A stretch of DNA of 64,000 bases from Metabacillus_B sp050107715 (GTDB lineage Bacteria > Bacillota > Bacilli > Bacillales > Bacillaceae). The notes under the pieces are model-generated. The model was not told the origin of the DNA, made no database searches, and was given only the letters and a program-made list of their open reading frames with translations. The DNA is taken from the NCBI RefSeq assembly GCF_050107715.1, contig NZ_JBNILN010000001.1, positions 372,001 to 436,000 of the forward strand, read 5' to 3'. This document shows positions 43,434 through 51,369 of the stretch, one piece after another. Position 1 is the stretch's first letter; each line of letters begins with the position of its first letter. The position numbers and the translations under genes are program-made.

Positions 43434-45395
43434 CTACCTCCTTAATCCAATTGGTAATCCCATTTTCCCGCTTTCCAATCTATCTTCTGCCCAGTTATTT
43501 AATCTTTTTACAAAGGTATCATAATCTTTTGATGTATCTATAATTCGTAGAATTTGATTATGGGCTACTGTAGAACCTTCTCCACCATGAACACCAGGTG
43601 GATTAATAAATTTTACATCTTTTGTTAAAGTTCTCATTTCTTTTATGTCATTCATTGATATTCCCCACTCTTTAAACTTTGGAGTTCTTGCTACTAAATG
43701 CCACTCATGATAGCCCCCCGGTTTTCGAATTCTATCTTCAATTCTTTTTCTTAACTTAGGATTCTCCCACATTTTATTGAACTCTTCTGAAGATAAATCG
43801 TCAAACCATTTGTTGAACTCTCCATTTCTAATTGAAGGGATATTTATTTTCCCTATATCTTCACCCGTCCCCTTATTACCCTTACCCCCACCAACCACAA
43901 TCTCCGAAACATTCTCTCCGATCTCCTCCACAACATCCTTAACCCGATCCATCGCAGTCCGGGTCCCGCTGCCAACCCCAACTGCGGCTTCTGCAAGGCG
44001 TTCGTTGATGTTGGCGGGTAGGGTAAAGAATTCCTTCGCCTTCTCCAGGCCGTTTATGATCGCCATTTTGGTGTCCACGAGCGGGCCTTTCACCATTTCA
44101 TCGTAGGTCCACTTTAGGGCTTTATTAATTTTTTGAGGGTTAAGTACGTTCTTGGCAGTCTGGATGATGTCGGCCATTTTCCCGCTGAGCACTTTTAGCT
44201 GAACGGCGGTTTTCATGACCTTGGATTTCACGAGATCTACGGCATGGTCTGTCATCTTGGTGACGTTGCGGACGACGGCTTCTTTCATTTCGTTGAACAG
44301 CTGCTCCGCATTCATGACGTTGTAGGGGATGTCGGTTTTCGGTTTTTTCGCTCCATCCGGATCGTAGACGTCGGATACTTTCTTGCCGGCTTTGCTGAGA
44401 GAGCCTGCTTTGCTGACCTTGCTGAGGCCTTTCGTTCCGAAAATCGATAGGACTCCATAGGTGACGAATCGTGCCCGGCTTCTGGCGTCTCCGTTAATGA
44501 AATCCCGCTCCCAGGCAACGACGAGTGCGTCGACCATGGAGTAGAGCACTTCATCCAGGTTCATCACGGTGGTGATAACTCCGTACGCTAGCCCAATTGG
44601 ATCGGTGAACAGGGCTGCCAGGAGATCGAACAGGCCCACGATAATTTCCGTCAGAATCTGAACGATGGCTTCTCCGATTCCGAGGAAGACATCTCCCAGG
44701 ATTTCTAGCAGGCTCTTGTCTGTCTCTGCTGCTGTTTCTGTGTTCGCCGGCTTTTCGCAGCTATTCGTCTGGACCGCTGTTGTTCCCATTATATCAATTC
44801 CCGCCGAGCGGAACATGTCCTGCATGGCGTTTACCCGTTTATTTACGTCTTGAAGCTGTTTTTCTAAGGAGGTTAGGGCGGTTGTTTGATCGCGGTCGAA
44901 TTCTTCCAGCAGCTCGATTGTTGAATTTTTTTCCTGTCTTGCTTTTTCAACCTTATCTGCAAATGTGCTGTCGTCTAGCTTAGGCAGTCCGACAATATCG
45001 GAGATGCCGTCAATTGTAGCATTGGTTTCATCGGTCATATCGGAGGTAGTGTCTTTCACAACGGTGAGGTCCTGGTTCAGCTGGAGCTCAAGGAAGCTCT
45101 TCCGAATGAACCCGCTCTCGGCAGGCTCCAATGCTTCAAGCGCACTCTTTACTTTTCCGAGCGTTTCCTTATAGCTTTCCAGGAAGGTCGAGTAGCTGGA
45201 CATAAGCGGCAAGTGATGGTCTTCATAGAACAGCTTAATGCCCTTTCCGCTCTCCCCTTTAAAAGCCTCTCCAAGATTCACAATTCCCTTCGCTGCGCTT
45301 TCCAAATCCTTAATCTGCTCTTCCTGAGAGGTCAGTTTCTCCTTCGTTTCCTTAATCCCTGAATGAAAAGCATCTACGTCTAATAGTTTTCCCAT
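43434..45395 (-). CDS. LXG-domain polymorphic toxin with C-terminal nuclease-like domain
   Basis: A 653-residue type VII substrate. The LXG domain spans about 1 to 210 (begins MGKLLDVDAFHSGIKETKEK), then a linker with a strongly hydrophobic region at about 230 to 290, a pre-toxin region to about 520, and a variable toxin tip of about 120 residues. The tip contains GGYHEWHLVARTPKF (His563, His566), HGGEGSTVAHN (His603, His612) and an Arg-rich end, a His-rich pattern typical of HNH/EndoVII-like toxins such as YobL-type tips; the exact nuclease class is an inference. YwqH- and YwqI-like helpers precede it and an Imm22 gene follows. GC content is clearly higher in the delivery part than in the tip. 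Confidence 0.87.
   Translation of the reverse strand: MGKLLDVDAFHSGIKETKEKLTSQEEQIKDLESAAKGIVNLGEAFKGESGKGIKLFYEDHHLPLMSSYSTFLESYKETLGKVKSALEALEPAESGFIRKSFLELQLNQDLTVVKDTTSDMTDETNATIDGISDIVGLPKLDDSTFADKVEKARQEKNSTIELLEEFDRDQTTALTSLEKQLQDVNKRVNAMQDMFRSAGIDIMGTTAVQTNSCEKPANTETAAETDKSLLEILGDVFLGIGEAIVQILTEIIVGLFDLLAALFTDPIGLAYGVITTVMNLDEVLYSMVDALVVAWERDFINGDARSRARFVTYGVLSIFGTKGLSKVSKAGSLSKAGKKVSDVYDPDGAKKPKTDIPYNVMNAEQLFNEMKEAVVRNVTKMTDHAVDLVKSKVMKTAVQLKVLSGKMADIIQTAKNVLNPQKINKALKWTYDEMVKGPLVDTKMAIINGLEKAKEFFTLPANINERLAEAAVGVGSGTRTAMDRVKDVVEEIGENVSEIVVGGGKGNKGTGEDIGKINIPSIRNGEFNKWFDDLSSEEFNKMWENPKLRKRIEDRIRKPGGYHEWHLVARTPKFKEWGISMNDIKEMRTLTKDVKFINPPGVHGGEGSTVAHNQILRIIDTSKDYDTFVKRLNNWAEDRLESGKMGLPIGLRR
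44008..44766. repeat. Direct repeat of the LXG middle region, copy 1 (inside the intact gene)
   Basis: The 759-bp partner of 41987-42745. A 36-bp extension at 44958-44993 also matches 42746-42781 beyond the 191-bp deletion. Confidence 0.88.
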
Positions 45396-45403
45396 TCAGT
45401 CCC

Positions 45404-45694
45404 TCACCTTCCAGCGGCAATCGACTGCGAAACGGTTTCATCCGCTTCCTTCATCTGATTCGCCGATTCCTGTGCCGCCGCTGCATTGATCATAAGCAGC
45501 TCTTTATATGCCTCCATGAGTTTGTGGCAGGCATCATTCAATTCGTTGATCTTCACCATTGAATCCATCTCATTCTGTCCGCCCACATAAGCAGGAAAAG
45601 CCGTGTTGAAAGATTGAATCGCTGTATTCATCGTCGCAATCGCCTTCTCGACATCCTCATACTGAATTTTAATCTCTGTCGTCAAAACTCTCAC
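45404..45694 (-). CDS. YwqI-like (DUF5344) LXG helper protein
   Basis: A 96-residue helical protein (IKIQYEDVEKAIATMNTAIQ, MVKINELNDACHKLMEAYKE, quoted by segment), the YwqI/DUF5344 type found between YwqH and the LXG toxin in B. subtilis. Such small helical proteins bind the LXG domain and form the secretion-competent complex. The GTG start overlaps the upstream stop (GTGA), giving coupling; a TTG three codons later is an alternative. Confidence 0.8.
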   Translation of the reverse strand: MRVLTTEIKIQYEDVEKAIATMNTAIQSFNTAFPAYVGGQNEMDSMVKINELNDACHKLMEAYKELLMINAAAAQESANQMKEADETVSQSIAAGR

Positions 45695-46071
45695 AATCCC
45701 TTTCTCGCAAGCCTGGATTCCTCAGCCGCTTTTCTTTGCTCCTCTGCCTCCAGAGAAGCAATGGAAGCCTTCAGATCCTTAATCTCCTGCGTCACCTGTT
45801 CTATTTTATCCCCCAGCGCCTTAAACACATCGTCAAACTGGTCAATTCCAATTTCCTGATAGGCATCCGTCATTCCGCTCTCTCTCAGCCCGTCAAACTG
45901 CTCGGAACGATCCCCAGCCCATGTCGTCTCCGTCAGCTCAGGCTTCATCACAAGCCCTTTATTATCCAGAAACTCCTCCTGATGATCATACAAATCACTC
46001 TCACACTTTTGAAGCCTCTTCAAATCCTTCTCTTTTTCCCGGAGTGTTGCTTGAAGACTCGCAATCGACAA
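45691..46071 (-). CDS. YwqH-like (DUF5082) LXG helper protein
   Basis: A 126-residue protein with two long coiled-coil helices (LQATLREKEKDLKRLQKCES, VTQEIKDLKASIASLEAEEQ) and a conserved TTWAGDRSEQFDGLRESG middle, which resembles a WXG turn. This is the YwqH/DUF5082 type, first gene of ywqHIJK-like operons. The start is set at TTG eight bases after GGAGGTG. The encoded complex would deliver the LXG toxin to the type VII machinery. Confidence 0.8.
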   Translation of the reverse strand: MSIASLQATLREKEKDLKRLQKCESDLYDHQEEFLDNKGLVMKPELTETTWAGDRSEQFDGLRESGMTDAYQEIGIDQFDDVFKALGDKIEQVTQEIKDLKASIASLEAEEQRKAAEESRLARKGL

Positions 46072-46453
46072 AGTTCCTGCACCTCCTCGAAAGTTCATGC
46101 TGCACCAACAAGCAGCACCTTCCATATTTCGCTAAATATATACCCTGTAAAATTTTATCATTTATTTCCAATGGGGGTAATTGGCAGAAAGTCCTTGTTT
46201 TGGGAGAGGGGCGCATTGTTTGTAGGATATATTGACCAATTTTTCGTTCGGTCCCACTCTCAATTGGAGGCTATTGTTCCTGCTTTCTATCAAAAACGGA
46301 ACGAATGCTCTCAATACTCTTACTTGGGGGTGAGTAGGATGATTGAAAAACAATGATTCTTCTAATTGAAATAGAGAATGAAACTTGGTTCTTACTAAAG
46401 CATGTTTGAATCAGGGTCACCATTTATACACATTCAATATGACTCATCTTCTT
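46072..46453. other. Divergent intergenic region between the LXG and lipoprotein clusters
   Basis: About 380 bases without a supportable gene. On the minus strand TTACCC and TAAAAT with 17-base spacing (46152-46180) are a weak candidate promoter for the LXG operon. A plus-strand open frame here only continues the antisense frame of the YwqH gene. Confidence 0.4.
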
Positions 46454-46479
46454 GTTTTGTATCGTTATCATGTGGGAAA
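46454..46479 (+). promoter_or_regulatory. SigB-like promoter of lipoprotein gene 1
   Basis: GTTTTG, 14-base spacer, GGGAAA. A very similar block with GGGAAT is found upstream of lipoprotein gene 5, and the surrounding bases are also conserved. Confidence 0.45.
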
Positions 46480-46527
46480 ATGTGGTAGTAAGTAAAATTG
46501 ATTTGTGATATTTTAGGGGGCTTCCGC

Positions 46528-47223
46528 TTGAAGTTCAATAAAGCTATTCCTTTATTTATAAGTTTATCGATTATTGCAGGCTGCGGAATGGACGGAAAAC
46601 AAGTTCAGGGAAATAATAGTACGCCAAAACCAGCGGCACTAAAAGATCGTTTTACCAAAGGGTATTTAAATTCTAATAAAGTTAAAGAAGGTTATTATGA
46701 ATTCAAATCTAAAACCAATGGATATACTATGTTATTTCCTAAAGACGCTGTAATATCAGATAACTTCGGCAATGAAAAGCATGGGAATAAATATGAGTCT
46801 ATTTTATATGGTGCAAAAATAGATGGTGCTGCCATTGATACTCAAGTTACATATGAGAACAACACCAGTACTCAAAAAATCGAACCAAATCTAAGTTTGT
46901 TATCATCCTCTATAGGCTATAAAGGCACTTATAATGAAGAATATAAAGCTGGAGCAACACGATACTTCGCTGAGGAGACCATCGATATAAGAAGTGCAGT
47001 TTCCTACAGTTATTTAAGTTTTATTAAAGCTGACCATACCAATCAAGCTGTACGGATTGTATATACTGTCACTTGCCAAAAAGATGACAGGAACTGTCTA
47101 TCAAAAAAAGATACTTTTCAATTAGAAGCTGTAAACGTTATGGACTCTGTTTCCTTTAATACAGGAATGAGAATATATCAAAAGATAAAAACGTGGCACT
47201 ATCCTTCATTTACATTTTATTAG
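46528..47223 (+). CDS. Lipoprotein 1 of the lipase-immunity array (TilA-like)
   Basis: A 231-residue lipoprotein with lipobox IAGC and a body of about 190 residues shared with four paralogues in this window: F-KGYL, a GYTMLFPKDAVIS motif, a TYEN element and a pair of Cys (CQKDDRNC) near the C-terminus that could form a disulphide. It begins with TTG seven bases after AGGGGG. I infer a role as a membrane-anchored immunity protein facing the outside, by analogy with TilA, which protects against the lipase TslA in Staphylococcus. It has about 15 extra C-terminal residues compared with the others, from lost stop or decay. Confidence 0.72.
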   Translation: MKFNKAIPLFISLSIIAGCGMDGKQVQGNNSTPKPAALKDRFTKGYLNSNKVKEGYYEFKSKTNGYTMLFPKDAVISDNFGNEKHGNKYESILYGAKIDGAAIDTQVTYENNTSTQKIEPNLSLLSSSIGYKGTYNEEYKAGATRYFAEETIDIRSAVSYSYLSFIKADHTNQAVRIVYTVTCQKDDRNCLSKKDTFQLEAVNVMDSVSFNTGMRIYQKIKTWHYPSFTFY

Positions 47224-47228
47224 GGGCT

Positions 47229-47322
47229 GCGGCAGGACACTTTCTGGGGTGCGAAAAGTACGAAGGTGACAGATCTCCATTTGAAGGAACGAGGGATTTG
47301 AACGTCGAAAAGGGGCACATGT
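47229..47322 (+). pseudogene. 3' fragment of a VOC (PhnB-like) gene
   Basis: The DNA from GACACTTTCTGGGGTGC to GAAAAGGGGCAC aligns with the last 85 bases of the intact VOC gene at 35.1 kb (GACACGTTCTGGGGTGC to GAAAAGGGACAG). Small indels break the frame. The remainder of the gene is missing. Confidence 0.75.
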
Positions 47323-47333
47323 AAAAAGCAACG

Positions 47334-47376
47334 GAAACGCCAGCTGCCCCTCTCATTGGGGAGCTGGCGTTTTAAA
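47334..47376 (+). terminator. Terminator following the VOC fragment
   Basis: AACGCCAGCTGCCCC/GGGG-AGCTGGCGTT stem followed by TTTT on the plus strand. Confidence 0.65.
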
Positions 47377-47417
47377 ATTGTAGAGGCGTCACCGGACTAC
47401 AAGGCGGATCCTCATCT

Positions 47418-47858
47418 TTATCCCCTATACACACTCGCACACGTTCCGGCTTTCGGTTCGTAATAACAATGTTTTTTGTACTGGCCGGATTTAGGCTGAC
47501 CATACCAGGTTGGAGGACATGGGGCATAAGGGTTAAAATACCACAGCGCGTACTTGCCCGGGTGCTCCCGCCAATAATCCAAATTTTTCTTTGCGAGTCT
47601 CTTTTCCACCGATCTCGCCCGGTTATAAAAAACATTCCCCTTTTGGACAGCTTCAAATGAAAAATTCCCGCCTTGCACCTGAAAAATGACCTTCCGAACT
47701 GTGCGCACATCTTTAAAGTCCAAACAGGCAGCCTTTACACGGTTTACAATCACATTCCCCACATACAGCATTCCCTGCTTACCTTCTCCTTCTGCCTCCG
47801 CTCTCATCATCCTCGCCATCAAGGCAACATCCGCATCCGTGTATTTGACTCTGGGCAT
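47418..47858 (-). CDS. cwlJ: CwlJ-like spore cortex-lytic hydrolase
   Basis: A 146-residue protein similar to CwlJ (142 residues in B. subtilis): DADVALMARMMRAEAEGEGK with the catalytic Glu, GMLYVGNVIVNRV, and the Cys/Trp-rich end LWYFNPYAPCPPTWYGQP. It is a hydrolase_2-family enzyme that degrades spore cortex during calcium-dipicolinate-triggered germination. GAGGTGA precedes the ATG; the longer frame adds 30 non-conserved residues. In B. subtilis cwlJ is followed by gerQ, which is absent here. The gene lies on the opposite strand inside the lipoprotein array, so it may be a second, moved copy. Confidence 0.88.
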   Translation of the reverse strand: MPRVKYTDADVALMARMMRAEAEGEGKQGMLYVGNVIVNRVKAACLDFKDVRTVRKVIFQVQGGNFSFEAVQKGNVFYNRARSVEKRLAKKNLDYWREHPGKYALWYFNPYAPCPPTWYGQPKSGQYKKHCYYEPKAGTCASVYRG

Positions 47859-48046
47859 TTTCATCACCTCAGAATAGTTTATGAAGGGATGGGGGATTGA
47901 TGTCACAATGGACAGTAGGGAGGGTGTTTGCACAATTTCCGGATTCATCTTTAACGTTCAGATGCTGTCAAAGCAAAGTGAGTTTGAACAGGAAGTTCGT
48001 TAAAATAATGAAGTCTGTTGCTTTTAGGGAGTAAGGGGGTAACATT

Positions 48047-48685
48047 TTGAAGAGTCTCATGAAGGTTGGCATTATTTTTAGTTTATTCATGAACGTTGGC
48101 TGCGGTATAAGTAAAAATCCTGATGAAAGAATTGTTCAGGAACGAACAGCAGCTGAAAAAGACCATTTTACAAAAGGCTATCTGTCCTCATCAAAAGAAA
48201 CGGAAGACGGGTATCACTTATTTAAATCAAAGACTGGCGGCTACACCATGCTGTTCCCAGTTGATGCAATCATATCTAAAGAATTTAATGAACAAAGAGA
48301 AACCTCCTATGAAACCATCGTTTATGGAGCAGAACGAAAAGAGACAAAGATTATGGCAGATGCCACCTATGAAAATAAACCCGAAACTCAAGATGTAGAA
48401 GCTAATCTGGATTTATTATCAAACACTTCGGGCTATACAGGCGAATATGAAGAACTTAAAGAGGAGGGCAAGAGGATTTACTATGCAAGTGAAGAATCTG
48501 AAATTGAAGGAACTATGAGTTATAACTACTTTGGCTTTATTAAGTCTGCGGACAGCAATCAGGCATTAGAGTTCATCTATAATGTCAGCTGTAAAAAAGC
48601 AGATAATGCCTGTCAATCTGCTGAAGCAGAGCATGAAAAAACAGCACTCAAAATCATGAAGTCTGTGACTTTCAATAGAGGATAA
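48047..48685 (+). CDS. Lipoprotein 2 of the lipase-immunity array (TilA-like)
   Basis: A 212-residue lipoprotein, lipobox NVGC, with the shared FTKGYLSSSKE, GGYTMLFPVDAIIS and TYENKPETQDVEANLDLLS segments and the Cys pair CKKADNAC. TTG start after a GGGGG site. Among the five paralogues this one is closest to copies 3 and 4. Inferred to protect the outer face of the membrane against the lipase effector. Confidence 0.72.
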   Translation: MKSLMKVGIIFSLFMNVGCGISKNPDERIVQERTAAEKDHFTKGYLSSSKETEDGYHLFKSKTGGYTMLFPVDAIISKEFNEQRETSYETIVYGAERKETKIMADATYENKPETQDVEANLDLLSNTSGYTGEYEELKEEGKRIYYASEESEIEGTMSYNYFGFIKSADSNQALEFIYNVSCKKADNACQSAEAEHEKTALKIMKSVTFNRG

Positions 48686-48790
48686 AATGATTGTAAGATG
48701 TCTGCTTTCCCCGCATTGCAATTTCATTTTATATCGTAGGGAAGGGGAAGTTTATTATCTATGGATGCGTGCATTTGAGGGGGCTTTTTT

Positions 48791-49450
48791 ATGAAATTAA
48801 ACAAAAGTATTTTTCCACTTATAAGTTTATTAATTATTGGAGGCTGTGGATTAAGCGAAAAACATTCAGAAGGAACATCCGGGCAAAAAGAGACCATTCA
48901 GCAAGAAACACCAGCATTGAAAGATGACTTTACCAAAGGATATTTAACGTCTATTAAAGAAGTGGAAAAGGGGTTTTATGAGTTCAAATCAAAAACAGGC
49001 GGTTACACCATGCTTCTCCCCGTTGAAGCTGTTATTTCAAAAGACTTCGGAAACCAATTAGATGAAAATATTTACGAAGCTATCATCTATGTTGCTGAAA
49101 TTGACCATGCCAGCATAGATACTCAGATTACCTATGAAAACAACCCAATTACAAAAAATCTAGAAGAAAACTTAGAATTGTTATCAAGTTCATCAGGCTA
49201 TAAAGATTCCTATAGTAAATCTAAGGAAGACTCTAAAACAATCTACTATGGAAAAGAGACGATGGAGTCAGAGGATTATACTACGTACAAGTATATAAGT
49301 TATATAAAAGGAAACGAATCGGATCAGGCTGTTCGTTTCATCTATGGAGCATCATGTAAGAAAAGCGATGAGAGCTGCCTAGGGAGTGCGGAGGAACAAG
49401 AAAGAATAGCAAAAAAAATTATACATTCCATCACTTTTAATAGGAAGTGA
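48791..49450 (+). CDS. Lipoprotein 3 of the lipase-immunity array (TilA-like)
   Basis: A 219-residue lipoprotein with lipobox IGGC and the family pattern DFTKGYLTSIKEVEKGFYEF, GGYTMLLPVEAVIS, TYENNPITKN and CKKSDESC. The only copy that begins with ATG; GAGGGGG stands seven bases upstream. A stretch resembling the SigB-like block of copies 1 and 5 lies 70 bases upstream, less well kept. Confidence 0.72.
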   Translation: MKLNKSIFPLISLLIIGGCGLSEKHSEGTSGQKETIQQETPALKDDFTKGYLTSIKEVEKGFYEFKSKTGGYTMLLPVEAVISKDFGNQLDENIYEAIIYVAEIDHASIDTQITYENNPITKNLEENLELLSSSSGYKDSYSKSKEDSKTIYYGKETMESEDYTTYKYISYIKGNESDQAVRFIYGASCKKSDESCLGSAEEQERIAKKIIHSITFNRK

Positions 49451-49545
49451 ATAACGTACCGCAAAATCGGAAAACGATCAAACCAATCCTTATCTTTAAA
49501 AAGATCGAAGTCTAAATTAATTGTGACATTTGAGGGGGCAAAATC

Positions 49546-50205
49546 TTGAATCGGCTTATTAAATTTGGCATTATCCTTCATTTACTTATTCTTGGGGGCT
49601 GCGGCATGACTGAGAATCCTGAGAAGAAAGCTGTTCAAGGGGAAGGCACTTTAAGCGAAATCCCTGCATCAGCAGCCTTGCAAGATGAGTTTACAAGAGG
49701 TTATTTAACTTCTACTAAGGAAAAGGAAAAAGGATTTTATGAATTCAAGTCGAAAACCGGCGGCTACTCCATGCTTTTTCCAGCTGATGCAGTCCTATCC
49801 AATGGATTTGGCAATGAGAGAAAGGGAAATAACATGGAAGCCGTCATGTTTACCGGAACTCTGGAAAAGGCCGATATGATCACTCAAAGCATTTACGAGA
49901 ACCTTCCTATCACAAAAGACATCGAAGCCAATTTGGATTTATTATCAACTTCAGTAAGTTATGATGGAAAATATGAAGAAGTAAACAAACAGAACCGAAG
50001 CATTTACTATGGCAAAAAAACCACTGACCTGGATGATGCAATAGCCTTTAACTACTTTAGTTTTATAAAAGCCAAGGAGGGCAATCAAGGTGTACGCTTC
50101 ATGTATAGTGCAACTTGCAAGAAAGCGGACAAGTCATGTGTTTCGAGTATGGAAAAGCATGAACAAATTGCTGAAAAAATAGTGGAATCTATTGCGTTTG
50201 AGTAG
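49546..50205 (+). CDS. Lipoprotein 4 of the lipase-immunity array (TilA-like)
   Basis: A 219-residue lipoprotein with lipobox LGGC. Its 5' end, including ribosome site and TTG start (CATTTGAGGGGGCAAAATC then TTG), is almost identical to that of copy 5, pointing to recent duplication. Body motifs: FTRGYLTSTKEKEKGFYEF, GGYSMLFPADAVLS, CKKADKSC. It is followed at once by the decayed remains of a lipase effector gene, so copy 4 plus that gene once mirrored copy 5 plus the intact lipase. Confidence 0.74.
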   Translation: MNRLIKFGIILHLLILGGCGMTENPEKKAVQGEGTLSEIPASAALQDEFTRGYLTSTKEKEKGFYEFKSKTGGYSMLFPADAVLSNGFGNERKGNNMEAVMFTGTLEKADMITQSIYENLPITKDIEANLDLLSTSVSYDGKYEEVNKQNRSIYYGKKTTDLDDAIAFNYFSFIKAKEGNQGVRFMYSATCKKADKSCVSSMEKHEQIAEKIVESIAFE

Positions 50206-50221
50206 GTGCAGTAAATGGACT

Positions 50222-50538
50222 GGGCCATTCACTCGGGGGAAATCTGATTTAAATGCTATTTCTTCAAAATGGGGGTTTAAAAAGGGCCTCCAAGCGCCTA
50301 TTAACTTGCTTATATTGGCCACGCTTTCCTGCTGAATGGTAAGAAGAAACTTGCTATTATAAATCCTAATGACAGCTACTTCACCCCAAGCACCAACCTC
50401 GAAAAATTCGCTACCGATTATTATGAAGAATACTATCAGCTGTTAATCAGCTTAGACAAGCCACGGAAAAACTGCTATGAAAATAATAAAGACTGCGAGT
50501 TTTATGAAACGCACTCATTTACTTCATGTCCCTCTTGA
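50222..50538 (+). pseudogene. Remnant of a second lipase effector gene
   Basis: The DNA is homologous to the inner part of the intact lipase gene. The nucleophile elbow survives as GHSLGGNLI, then come in-frame stops (CAA to TAA changes), PPSAY, LAYIGHAFLLN and PSTNLEKFATDYYEE, which matches PSADLEKFATDYYKE of the intact protein. Frame is lost in places, and both ends are missing. It ends with a divergent tail and stop at 50538. Confidence 0.85.
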
Positions 50539-50623
50539 CCAACCCCCGACTAAAATCCTAGACCGCATTAAAATTTATGTATAAATACCTGAGATAAAAG
50601 AAGTGAAAATAATGCAAATATCC

Positions 50624-50649
50624 GTTTTGTATTGTGAGCCAGTGGGAAT
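50624..50649 (+). promoter_or_regulatory. SigB-like promoter of lipoprotein gene 5
   Basis: GTTTTG, 14-base spacer, GGGAAT, 52 bases before the start. The block is shared with gene 1, including the following GTGGTA-TAA. Confidence 0.5.
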
Positions 50650-50700
50650 ACGTGGTAATAATTAAATGACGTGATTCGTGGCATTTGAGGGGGCAAAATC

Positions 50701-51369
50701 TTGAATCGGCTCATTAAACTTGGTATTATCCTTAATTTACTGATTATTGGGGGCTGCGACATGAATAAGAATCCTGAAGAGAGAACTGTTCAAGGGGAAG
50801 GCACTCCCAGTGAAGCCTCTAAAGCAGCAGCAGTACAAGATGAGTTTACAAAAAGCTACTTAACTTCATTGGAAGAGAGTGATAAGGGGTATTTCACCTT
50901 TAAATCTAAAACAGATGGTTATACGATGTTCCTTCCTTCGGATGCTGTGATTTCTGAAGATTTCGGTAATGAAAAACGAGACAATGCGTTCGAGGCTATT
51001 ATGTATGGCTATGAATCAAATGGAGCATCCATAACCACACGAATAACCTACGAGAATAAACCAAGCACACAAGACATTGAAGAAAAACAAAGACTGCTAT
51101 CTGTTTCAGTAGGATACGAAGGAACATTTGAAGAGATAAAGGCTAAAGGAAAAACAATGTATTTCGCAAAAAAAACCTCTGAATTAAAAAATTCGAATGC
51201 CTTTGTTTATTTCAGTTTTATAAAAGCAGAAAACAGTGATCAAGCGGTTGAATTTATTTTTAACACAAGATGCAAAAAAGAGGATAAAACTTGCAATGCC
51301 AACGTAAAGAATTTGGAGAATACAGCAATTAAAATCATGAAATCTGTCCAGTTTAAACAGGAGCAATGA
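50701..51369 (+). CDS. Lipoprotein 5, coupled to the lipase effector (TilA-like)
   Basis: A 222-residue lipoprotein with lipobox IGGC and the paralogue motifs FTKSYLTSLEE, DGYTMFLPSDAVIS, TYENKPSTQDIEE and CKKEDKTC. TTG start after GAGGGGG, in the same context as copy 4. Its stop overlaps the start of the lipase gene (ATGA), so both are translationally coupled. This makes it the most likely cognate immunity protein of the intact lipase. Confidence 0.78.
   Translation: MNRLIKLGIILNLLIIGGCDMNKNPEERTVQGEGTPSEASKAAAVQDEFTKSYLTSLEESDKGYFTFKSKTDGYTMFLPSDAVISEDFGNEKRDNAFEAIMYGYESNGASITTRITYENKPSTQDIEEKQRLLSVSVGYEGTFEEIKAKGKTMYFAKKTSELKNSNAFVYFSFIKAENSDQAVEFIFNTRCKKEDKTCNANVKNLENTAIKIMKSVQFKQEQ

Noticed and set aside
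45736..46356. A 206-residue plus-strand frame
   Set aside because: Antisense to the YwqH-like gene for two thirds of its length, and its translation is unlike a real protein (Leu/Ile/His-rich without order).
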